IMG/VR virus record: IMGVR_UViG_3300008113_000834
Coordinates: 1-21,739 of that record
DNA length: 21,739 nucleotides
Direction: 5' to 3' (one strand)
DNA from: a virus
The position numbers and the translations under genes are program-made. How positions within the stretch are numbered: position 1 is the stretch's first letter; every line of letters starts with the position of its first letter. The notes below the pieces were generated by a model, which was not told the DNA's origin, ran no database searches, and was given only the letters and a program-made list of their open reading frames with translations. Below, in pieces: positions 1 to 6,672 of the stretch.

Positions 1-84
1 CCAGGTTGAACGATAAATGATATTTGTTGAATCTCCACGATATTTTTGTGGATTTCTTGGTGTAAATTTGCCCTTGTATGCCAT
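1..84 (-). CDS. 4: Head completion protein, gp4-like (N-terminal fragment)
   Basis: Read on the minus strand from ATG at 84-82, the first 28 codons stay open to the window edge, so the rest of the gene lies outside. The peptide starts MAYKGKF, followed by PRNPQKYRGD and NIIYRSTW. This closely follows the start of T4 gp4 (MAYSGKW...KYRGD...YRSNWE), the small head-completion protein that acts after DNA packaging and before tail joining and whose family has a nuclease-like fold. The assignment is from recalled T4 sequence, not a search. The gene is the only minus-strand one seen and is divergent from gp48; its start codon overlaps the plus-strand late promoter box at 84-91. The catalytic part cannot be seen because only the N-terminus is present. 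Confidence 0.85.
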   Translation of the reverse strand, partial: MAYKGKFTPRNPQKYRGDSTNIIYRSTW

Positions 85-91
85 ATAAATA
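84..91 (+). promoter_or_regulatory. T4-type late promoter TATAAATA
   Basis: This is an exact match to the T4 late promoter consensus TATAAATA, which is recognised by the phage sigma factor gp55 with the sliding clamp gp45. With T4 spacing, transcription would start near position 97, giving a leader of about 27 bases before the gp48 ATG at 124. It is correctly placed and oriented for the 48-53-hub-spike cluster. Its first base is also the first base (complement) of the divergent gp4 start codon. Experimental start-site data are absent, and the box is AT-rich, but its position in the only divergent gap supports it. Confidence 0.75.
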
Positions 92-123
92 TGTATATTA
101 CTTTCTTAAAATAAGTCTTCAAA

Positions 124-1236
124 ATGCCAGAATTTACTATAGACAGCTTCAAACAAACGGTTAACGGAATAATAGGACCTTTAGCTCCGTTATACGATAA
201 CCGATATCAAAGCACCACTCTTAGGTATCCAAGAGATTTGGGGTCAAATCCAAGTAGAAAACATTCGATTGTTTTTACAGTTCGTCAAGCGGATCCAGCA
301 AAATTGGGTGAAGTCACTGGAGAATTTATTACAACTTTAGGTGATGTGACTTCGGGGTTGGCAGCAGATGTTAAAAAGAAATATGATAGCATAGTCGATC
401 AAGCTAACGGTGATCCTAGAAAACTTTTATCTGGATTAAAAAATATAGGTTTAGAAGATTTTAAAAACAATTTGGATGCAGGACAAAAACTGAGTAAAGC
501 CACAAAGTCATTATCAACATCACTATCTACACTGAACAGAAAAAATGGTGAAACAATTGGATTATATATTCCCGACACAGTGAACGTTGCATATGATGTG
601 GGATATGATTCAAATTTTGAGTTATCAACTGCACTAGGTAAACCATATTTTTTAGCACAGGGTGCCGCATCTTTATACAATACGTTTAAGGATCAGGGTG
701 ACTTGAAATTGACAAATATTGTTAATGCTGCCGGCAATGACCCCTTTGTTAGAGATTTTGTTGCATCTCAATTAGGTAGGGTAACTGGTACTGATTTGGC
801 CAGATTGGGATTGAATGCAGGTGGCTATGCAGTTAATCCACAATTGCAAGTGTTATTTTCGGGTGTAGGATTCAGACAGTTTCAATTTGACTTTATTTTT
901 ACTCCTTATAGTCAGGAAGAAGCACGAACAGTAGAAAATATAATTCAAACATTTAAGTTGGCTTCGGCTCCTGAAATTGTACCAAATGGCATTTTCACAC
1001 AAAGTTTATATATGAAAGTGCCTGATGCATTTGATATCAAATTCTTTTATGGTAATGTGGAAAACACTAAAGTTCATAAAATTGGTGAATCAGTTTTAAC
1101 AAACATAAATGTTGATTATGTGGGGAGTGGCCAATGGGCAACATTTGATGATGGTTCACCTGTGCAAATAAGAATGACTTTACAGTTCTTAGAAACGGTC
1201 ATTATTGACAAAAATAGAATTAATAAAGGATATTAA
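124..1236 (+). CDS. 48: Baseplate tail-tube cap, gp48-like
   Basis: This 370-residue protein is close to T4 gp48 (364). In the family it sits on top of the central hub and nucleates tail tube polymerisation together with gp54. An N-terminal YPRDLG motif (residues 35-40) precedes a positively charged stretch and a beta strand, as in related marine phages. The best signature is the C-terminal tube-like domain with FRQFQFDFIFTPYSQEEA (250-267), followed by an amphipathic helix, an FK turn and a P-rich segment ending in beta strands. The ATG at 124 follows the late promoter by 32 bases; only a weak Shine-Dalgarno is visible. The gene overlaps gp53 by one base (TAATG). A gp54-type protein is the main alternative, since gp48 and gp54 share a fold, but the length and C-terminus favour gp48. 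Confidence 0.85.
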   Translation: MPEFTIDSFKQTVNGIIGPLAPLYDNRYQSTTLRYPRDLGSNPSRKHSIVFTVRQADPAKLGEVTGEFITTLGDVTSGLAADVKKKYDSIVDQANGDPRKLLSGLKNIGLEDFKNNLDAGQKLSKATKSLSTSLSTLNRKNGETIGLYIPDTVNVAYDVGYDSNFELSTALGKPYFLAQGAASLYNTFKDQGDLKLTNIVNAAGNDPFVRDFVASQLGRVTGTDLARLGLNAGGYAVNPQLQVLFSGVGFRQFQFDFIFTPYSQEEARTVENIIQTFKLASAPEIVPNGIFTQSLYMKVPDAFDIKFFYGNVENTKVHKIGESVLTNINVDYVGSGQWATFDDGSPVQIRMTLQFLETVIIDKNRINKGY

Positions 1237-1868
1237 TGTTATATTTTGACACCTTACCAAAAACAATCACGACAGATCAAAATGGTACTTATATCATTTT
1301 GACAAATTTACTTACTCGTGCAAAGTTGTTGGATGAATTGCAGAATAATCCAATGCTATTCTACACATATTCAATACAGGACGGCGACACACCAGAGATC
1401 GTAGCAGACAAATACTATAATGATCCATTTGCGTTTTGGATCGTACTTTATTCAAATCAAATTCTTGATCCAATTTGGAATTGGCCACTTACATATTTGG
1501 AGTTTTTACAATATATTGATTCAAAATATGCAACAGAATCTGCTGATGCAGATATGACTCCATTTGAATATACAAATACAACAGTTAAATCTTACCAGAA
1601 AATAACACGAACCACCGATAATTTATCTCAAATAGAAAATGTTGAATATGTTACACTCACTCAAAGCGACTACAACTCATTAACACCATCAACCGAAACA
1701 TATACTCTACCTTCAGGTTCAACATGTATTGTGTCCATCGAAAAAACTTATACCACAATATATGATTATGAATATAATTTAAATGAAACTAGGAGAGATA
1801 TCAAATTGTTGAATTCAACATATCTGAGACAAATGGAAAAAACGTTCACACAAGTTATGGGTAGTTAA
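1236..1868 (+). CDS. 53: Baseplate wedge protein gp53
   Basis: This 210-residue protein (T4 gp53 is 196) is the wedge subunit that helps join six wedges around the hub. Residues 43-72 (YTYSIQDGDTPEIVADKYY, then FAFWIVLYSN) are a LysM-like segment that aligns with T4 YYIKGSPRPEELANAIY and YWVLLMCN; the following DP (78-79) and W83 also match. The C-terminal helix RRDIKLLNSTYLRQMEKTF is the counterpart of the T4 gp53 C-terminal RQIKI...IMEKS segment. The start overlaps the gp48 stop codon and has AAAGGA just upstream, so translation is probably coupled. The middle part (about residues 110-170) is rich in Thr, Ser and Tyr and less conserved. Confidence 0.9.
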   Translation: MLYFDTLPKTITTDQNGTYIILTNLLTRAKLLDELQNNPMLFYTYSIQDGDTPEIVADKYYNDPFAFWIVLYSNQILDPIWNWPLTYLEFLQYIDSKYATESADADMTPFEYTNTTVKSYQKITRTTDNLSQIENVEYVTLTQSDYNSLTPSTETYTLPSGSTCIVSIEKTYTTIYDYEYNLNETRRDIKLLNSTYLRQMEKTFTQVMGS

Positions 1869-1871
1869 AGA

Positions 1872-3287
1872 ATGGCAGATGATCTTGGAACAATAACAGT
1901 AACGGCCAATAGACCAAAGCCGGCCACAGCACAAGATGGTATTGTAACTGCTGATGATTACTATATTGCAGAAATCAATTTAATCACACCCGTTGATACA
2001 CTTGATATACGAAGCATGGTTGCTGAAATCTCATATTATGAAGATATTTTTAGGGGTTCGGTTACTGGACATTTATTAATGACAGACTCAATAAGTTTGA
2101 TTGAGCGTTTGAGTATGAGTGGTTCAGATTTTGTATATTTGAGTTTTAGAAAAACAAAAACTGACAAAGGAGAAAATTCCAAAGTTGAAAAGTTTTTTAG
2201 AATATATCGTGTCAGTGAAAGACAATTAACCAATCAAGAAACCGAAAATTATGCATTACATTTTTGTTCAGAAGAATTGTTATTATCTGAACAAATGAAA
2301 GTTAGTAAATCCTACACGGGTCAAAAGATAAGCACAATTATTAATGATGTGTTAATTAACAGTATGAAAATACCACCAAAGTTGGTAAAAATTGAAGAAA
2401 CACAAGGTCTATACGATTTTGTTATACCTTATAAAAAACCCTTCGATGCAGTTAACTGGTTATCAAGTTATGCACTATCAAATAAATCTGGTGCGGATTT
2501 TGTTTTTTTTGAAAACATCGAAGGTTATAATTTTAAATCTTTGCAATCGTTGTATATGCAAAGTACATATAACGATTATATGTACACAGCAAGAAACCTA
2601 TCACCCGGTAGTGTCGGTTTAGATAGTAGAGCAATTAAATCATATACGTTTTTAGACACGTTCGACTCATTATATGGAACAACAACAGGAGCATTTGCAA
2701 ATCGACTGATAACAATTGATCCATTGACTCGGCAGTATCATAAGACAGATTATGATTATGAAAAAGATTATTTAAGTAAAAATACAATGCTCAATAATAA
2801 CGGTTCCATTATCACAAACTTACAAAATAGGTTAGGTAAAACAGCAAACCAAAACTATGAAGCCGTGCTAAAAGTGTCGGTATCAAATAGAGATCAGAAA
2901 AAAGCTAACGGTATTTCTCATATGCCATGGTCGGTTGCAAATGATATTAAAGCCGAAACATATATTCCACACCGAACCGCACAGATGGCTTTATCTCACT
3001 ATTCTAGAATAAAAATAGTGGTATCAGGTGATCCAAATTTATCTGTGGGTAGAACAATTAGAGTTGAATTACCGACAGGTGTAAACTCCAAACAAAGTTC
3101 AGGACTAAATGAAGGTCTGGCCGACCCTTTTAATAGTGGCACATATCTAATTGCCGCAGTTAGACATAAAATTAATACTGAAATGAAATATGAAACGGTT
3201 TTAGAAATCGTTAAAGATAGTTTTGCACAAACAGTATCAAACTATAAAAACAATCCAGATAATGCGTCTAAAGGGCAAACAAAATGA
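1872..3287 (+). CDS. 27: Baseplate central hub ring protein, gp27-like
   Basis: This 471-residue protein is longer than T4 gp27 (391). It belongs to the hub family that forms a trimeric ring of pseudo-sixfold tube-like domains connecting the sixfold tube to the threefold spike. The pattern EINLITPVDTLDI (34-46), a stretch on secondary-structure elements with YYEDIFRGSVTGHLLMTDS, then an SYTGQKISTIINDVL helix and YDFVIPYKKPFDAVNWLSS, is typical of gp27-like hub proteins. The C-terminal part (about 320-455) contains beta strands with SVGRTIRVELP and YLIAAVRHKI, as in gpD/VgrG-type hub domains. The N-terminus carries an ITVTANRP tag (8-15), a short motif seen at the ends of several phage structural proteins. 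The gene starts four bases after the gp53 stop and overlaps the next gene by ATGA. Confidence 0.85.
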   Translation: MADDLGTITVTANRPKPATAQDGIVTADDYYIAEINLITPVDTLDIRSMVAEISYYEDIFRGSVTGHLLMTDSISLIERLSMSGSDFVYLSFRKTKTDKGENSKVEKFFRIYRVSERQLTNQETENYALHFCSEELLLSEQMKVSKSYTGQKISTIINDVLINSMKIPPKLVKIEETQGLYDFVIPYKKPFDAVNWLSSYALSNKSGADFVFFENIEGYNFKSLQSLYMQSTYNDYMYTARNLSPGSVGLDSRAIKSYTFLDTFDSLYGTTTGAFANRLITIDPLTRQYHKTDYDYEKDYLSKNTMLNNNGSIITNLQNRLGKTANQNYEAVLKVSVSNRDQKKANGISHMPWSVANDIKAETYIPHRTAQMALSHYSRIKIVVSGDPNLSVGRTIRVELPTGVNSKQSSGLNEGLADPFNSGTYLIAAVRHKINTEMKYETVLEIVKDSFAQTVSNYKNNPDNASKGQTK

Positions 3288-4528
3288 GCGAATTTCAAAA
3301 TAGATTAGGTCAAGATAATTTTGTATGGTGGATTGGTGTCGTTGAAGATCGAATGGACCCTCTTTTATTGGGTCGTTGCAAAGTTCGCATTTTTGGTTCA
3401 CATACTGATGATTTGAATTTGATTCCAACATGGTCCTTACCTTGGGCTTCACCACTATATCCCGTTAATGATTCGAAAACATATTCATCACCGATGGAAG
3501 GTGATTATGTTTTCGGTTTCTTTATGGACGGGTTAAGCTCACAGGCTCCAACAATGCTGGGTGTTTTTTCATCTATACCACAAGCTGAACCTAAACCGGG
3601 AACAGGATTTTCTTCACTTGCAAAAGTTTATTCACCTTTGATAGATCAGAGTGAAGCTGAAACACAAAGACTTTTACGACAAAACTCTCAAGTTTCGAAA
3701 AATCAACCTGTTGTTCCGGCAGTTGCTCCTGCTATGAAGTTGGTTCAACCCGGTAAACCAACTACACCAGCAAATGCTTACACCGCAAATAATACCGTAT
3801 TATCTTGGACAAATAACAATTTGGCTCATGGTTGCGATTTTAGGTTTTTGATTAACATTGGTGATTTGAGTGTTGGTGTAATAGAAAATCCAATAACACT
3901 AATTCAAGAAGCAATTGCAGGTTCAAAAAACAAAGCGGCCGCAATTATTCGGGCATTGCTCGCACAATTATTGACCGGCTTTAGGATTGGATTTAAAACA
4001 ATCACGGCTACATTAAACTTAGACCCTACAGGACAACTATCCGCAGCATTTTCGAAAGTTCGTGAGGTGGTAAGAACTATCAATTATTATTCCAGAAAAC
4101 TGGCAGAAATTGTTGGTGAAGTTGCACTTGTTGTAGCATTAGTGCAAGAACTACAACAAATTGTTGAATGGATTAAAACTCTACCGGAAAAAGTTTTAGC
4201 ATTATTGAAAGATTGTTTAACAACTTTTGTAGGTGCAATTACGGCTGCCACCAGCCAAATACAAGCATTACCTGGTCAAATAAGCAATGGTTTAGTTGGA
4301 GCATTTCAATCTTTAGAAACAAGTGCAAAAAGCACAATAGAACAGGCTCAAGAGGCGGCAACTTCTGCTAACGTGCCAAACACTATGATTACATTGATTA
4401 CTTCTCCGGATACAGCAAATGTTAATGTCATAACACAATACATATCAAGTGAATATCCAAATTCAAACGTGATTATTGCAAATAATGAATCAAATTCGTT
4501 TAATGTTGCAAATTCTTCCACACCATAA
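3284..4528 (+). CDS. 5: Baseplate hub subunit, gp5-like OB domain plus helical region, no lysozyme
   Basis: The N-terminal 100 residues are the gp5/VgrG-type OB fold: FVWWIGVVEDRMDPLLLGRCKVRIFG motif region (13-38), an LPWASPL segment and SPMEGDYVFGFFMDG (about 69-83). In T4 gp5 this domain binds the gp27 ring. T4 gp5 then has a lysozyme and a beta-helix; here neither is present. Instead residues about 205-375 are long hydrophobic or amphipathic helices (AAAIIRALLAQLLTGF, EVALVVALVQELQQIVEWI, LPEKVLALLKDC). The C-terminal 50 residues are Asn/Ser/Thr-rich. The protein is 414 residues against 575 for T4 gp5. ATG overlaps the hub gene stop (ATGA) with AAAGGG upstream. The spike is encoded by the next gene. 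The hub role is well supported; the role of the helical part is unknown. Confidence 0.85.
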   Translation: MSEFQNRLGQDNFVWWIGVVEDRMDPLLLGRCKVRIFGSHTDDLNLIPTWSLPWASPLYPVNDSKTYSSPMEGDYVFGFFMDGLSSQAPTMLGVFSSIPQAEPKPGTGFSSLAKVYSPLIDQSEAETQRLLRQNSQVSKNQPVVPAVAPAMKLVQPGKPTTPANAYTANNTVLSWTNNNLAHGCDFRFLINIGDLSVGVIENPITLIQEAIAGSKNKAAAIIRALLAQLLTGFRIGFKTITATLNLDPTGQLSAAFSKVREVVRTINYYSRKLAEIVGEVALVVALVQELQQIVEWIKTLPEKVLALLKDCLTTFVGAITAATSQIQALPGQISNGLVGAFQSLETSAKSTIEQAQEAATSANVPNTMITLITSPDTANVNVITQYISSEYPNSNVIIANNESNSFNVANSSTP

Positions 4529-4537
4529 GGACATATA

Positions 4538-5392
4538 ATGACTGCACAACCTAGTTTTTACAAAGGATGGACTGAACCCGAATCGGCAGCAAACACCGCA
4601 TCACCCCCAGATTACGGACACAACAATAGTACAGCGACCGAATCTGGCCACACCTTCGAGATGGATGACAGCCTTGGGCGTGAAAGAATTCGTTTATCAC
4701 ACCGAACAGGTACATTTATAGAAATGCATCCAAATGGAGACGAGGTACACAAAGTTTATGGAAATAACTACATTATCACGGTAAAAGATAATAATGTATT
4801 GATACAAGGTAGTTGCGTAGTTACTATTGACGGTGATTCTTTCCTACATATTAAAGGTGACAAAGTAGAACAAGTTGATGGTAATTATGAATTGTATATT
4901 AAGGGTAACCATACACAGGTAGTGGAAAAAACATCAAATATCACCACAAAAAATGATATGAAAATTCTTGCGGGTGCATCTTTCGGTGGCGGTGCATTAA
5001 CACTAGCGGCAGCCGATGTGGTTTACGTGGAATCTGATGTGGCTATTGATGGTGAATTAACCGCATTGAAGATATTGTCAAATGGACGAGTAGATGCATT
5101 AACCGGAATGTCAGCAGGTCCTTTAGGATTTGTTACTGGAAGCGGTGGTATTTCAGTTGGTTTTCCAACACCTGTATCACCTGTGGCTGTTCCTGGGCAA
5201 ATTATGGCAATTGGTAATATACTGAGTGCAATGAGCGTTAATGCTTTGGTTGGTGTGAACGCACCGATAGGAAGTTTTGGTACAATGACTTCCGTATTAA
5301 TGACAGACTTAATTAATACTGCAATTTATAATACACACCTTCATCCTTCACCCAAAGGACCGACAGGTATACCAACATTACCAATGATTTAA
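4538..5392 (+). CDS. Baseplate central spike, beta-helix with HxH tip (gp5 C-terminal/gpV-like)
   Basis: This 284-residue protein corresponds to the membrane-piercing spike. Residues 37-63 (GHTFEMDDSLGRERIRLSHR and TGTFIEM) match the start of the T4 gp5 C-terminal and VgrG beta-helix. Short alternating repeats follow (about 66-135: GNNYIITVKDN, GSCVVTIDGDSFLHIKGD, GNYELYIKGN), as expected for an intertwined trimeric triangular beta-prism. The C-terminus (residues 235-284) has NTHLHP with His267 and His269. In P2 gpV and phi92 gp138 an HxH motif from three chains coordinates an iron ion at the spike apex, so the same is inferred here. AAGGA lies upstream of the ATG, nine bases after the gp5-like gene. 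No PAAR cap gene is seen next to it. Confidence 0.85.
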   Translation: MTAQPSFYKGWTEPESAANTASPPDYGHNNSTATESGHTFEMDDSLGRERIRLSHRTGTFIEMHPNGDEVHKVYGNNYIITVKDNNVLIQGSCVVTIDGDSFLHIKGDKVEQVDGNYELYIKGNHTQVVEKTSNITTKNDMKILAGASFGGGALTLAAADVVYVESDVAIDGELTALKILSNGRVDALTGMSAGPLGFVTGSGGISVGFPTPVSPVAVPGQIMAIGNILSAMSVNALVGVNAPIGSFGTMTSVLMTDLINTAIYNTHLHPSPKGPTGIPTLPMI

Positions 5393-5401
5393 GGAAATAT
5401 T

Positions 5402-6181
5402 ATGGCCAGTATAGGAATTTTTGATAGATTGAACTTTCCAGCTTCTATGTCGAATAACACAATAGAATTTTCGGAAAATACACAGAAAAGTTTAGCCAAT
5501 TTGCCACCTATTTTAACAACGTGGCAAATGCAGGACATTGCAAATAGTAATACCTCGAATTATTTTACTAATCCTGTGTCAGTCTATGCAAACACAATTT
5601 TTTCAACATTAATTTCAATAAAAACAAGCGCAAATTCTGGTAATTTAACAACAATAGAGTCTACTGCCAATTCGGTAATAAATTCGAATACATACATTGA
5701 TTTTATTAGCCACACCAATCGAATATCCGGCGTTTCTCCAATTGATACTGAGAATTCATTATTACCACAATACAATAATTGTATTGGTATAGGTAAGGCG
5801 TTAACATATATTATATATCAAAGTGACGGTATTTCAAATAATGCCGTATTAATGGGTAATTTTGGTTCTCTATATACAGCAAACACCTTGACTGAATACT
5901 CATCAAATTTAGCAAATGATTTGATTTTGATAGAAAATAGTATTTCTGATGGCAATAGCAATTTGTCAGCAGGAGAAATATCTTCGATCATATCGAAAAT
6001 TAATAGCACAAACAATTTCATTTATTCATCGGTAACACAGGATGTGGATTTTTACAACAATTCCAGAGCTGTTATTAACGATTATAATTCGGTTAAAGGT
6101 TTTGGTCACATGGGTGATACTGAAAAGTACCTTGTTAACACTTTAATTGGCACAGATAAACTAAAAGAAAGAATTTCTTAA
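5402..6181 (+). CDS. Uncharacterised 259-aa structural-cluster protein
   Basis: I do not recognise this protein. It is predicted mostly helical and very rich in Asn, Ser, Thr and Ile, with a single cysteine (NNCIGIGKAL). There is no signal peptide, convincing membrane segment or catalytic motif. The most distinctive block is the C-terminal 45 residues, with SRAVINDYNSVKGFGHMGD and a charged helix ending in DKLKERIS. It has a clear AAGGA Shine-Dalgarno, starts nine bases after the spike gene and closes the hub transcription block before the 95-bp gap. The position suggests a hub or spike-associated protein or an assembly factor, but this is inference from neighbours only. Confidence 0.85.
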   Translation: MASIGIFDRLNFPASMSNNTIEFSENTQKSLANLPPILTTWQMQDIANSNTSNYFTNPVSVYANTIFSTLISIKTSANSGNLTTIESTANSVINSNTYIDFISHTNRISGVSPIDTENSLLPQYNNCIGIGKALTYIIYQSDGISNNAVLMGNFGSLYTANTLTEYSSNLANDLILIENSISDGNSNLSAGEISSIISKINSTNNFIYSSVTQDVDFYNNSRAVINDYNSVKGFGHMGDTEKYLVNTLIGTDKLKERIS

Positions 6182-6276
6182 AATTCGAAAATTTCGTTCC
6201 GGCCGCTAAAAAAATTAGCACTGGTTAAAAAGTTCCGAAATGTCATTTTACTCCTACACATTAGATAAATAATAAA
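6182..6276 (+). other. Longest intergenic gap, with weak hairpin
   Basis: This 95-bp gap separates the hub/spike block from the wedge block. It holds an inverted repeat GCTAA-AAAAA-TTAGC at 6205-6219, which could be extended by CC/GG across a small bulge. No U-tract follows, so it is a poor intrinsic terminator on the plus strand. A second palindromic stretch CGAAAATTTCG lies at 6186-6196. The right end carries the GATAAATA box described separately. No small ORF with a plausible start was seen. Confidence 0.4.
6264..6271 (+). promoter_or_regulatory. Late-promoter-like box GATAAATA before gp25
   Basis: This sequence differs from the T4 late consensus TATAAATA only in the first base; cyanophage relatives have been described with an NATAAATA form. 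It sits in the longest gap and immediately before gp25. With T4 spacing, transcription would start at about 6277, the A of the gp25 ATG, giving a leaderless or nearly leaderless transcript. No Shine-Dalgarno is visible before that ATG. Chance occurrences of ATAAATA are expected in DNA this AT-rich, so the support is positional. Confidence 0.45.
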
Positions 6277-6672
6277 ATGGTACAGACACTAACACGAAGA
6301 TATTCAGATATAGATTTTACTTTTACTCGCACGCCGGGTAGAAATGATATCGCATTGAGTTATGATGAAATGGCGGTAGTTCGTTCCCTCCGAAATTTGT
6401 TATTAACAAAAAACTATGAGAGACCATTTCAACCAAACTTAGGCTCAAAAGTGAATAACCTTTTATTTGAACCTTTAGATTTCCTAACAGCACAAAGTAT
6501 TAGGGGTGAAATTGAAACCGTGATTGCAAATCATGAGCCTAGAGTTAGTCTGGTGAATATTATTGTTCAAGAAAATAGTGATAAAAATTCATATGAGGTT
6601 TCATTGGAATTTTTTATTGGTAATAATGTTGAACCAACAGCAATCAGTTTAATCCTTGAGAGGACCCGTTAA
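6277..6672 (+). CDS. 25: Baseplate wedge protein gp25
   Basis: This 131-residue protein has the length of T4 gp25 (132). It belongs to the gp25/TssE/gpW family, which with gp6 and gp53 forms the conserved core bundle of the wedge and contacts the sheath. Visible family marks are the N-terminal RRYSDIDFTF segment, RSLRNLLLTKNYERPFQPNLG in the position of T4 RSIKNSL...RPFDPEFG, a LLFEPL turn, and the near-invariant EPR triplet (87-89) in NHEPRVSL. The start has no Shine-Dalgarno and follows a GATAAATA box by five bases. It overlaps gp6 by one base (TAATG). Confidence 0.93.
   Translation: MVQTLTRRYSDIDFTFTRTPGRNDIALSYDEMAVVRSLRNLLLTKNYERPFQPNLGSKVNNLLFEPLDFLTAQSIRGEIETVIANHEPRVSLVNIIVQENSDKNSYEVSLEFFIGNNVEPTAISLILERTR

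Noticed and set aside
34-58. Hairpin TCCAC...GTGGA followed by TTTCTT, terminator-like
   Set aside because: It lies inside the gp4 coding sequence on the minus strand, the stem is only five pairs with a nine-base loop, and the sequence is explained by codons.
3932-4370. Hydrophobic helices of the gp5-like protein as classical transmembrane segments
   Set aside because: Most helices carry regularly spaced Lys, Arg, Glu or Gln and look amphipathic, so helix packing or coiled-coil formation is at least as likely; no firm membrane call was made.
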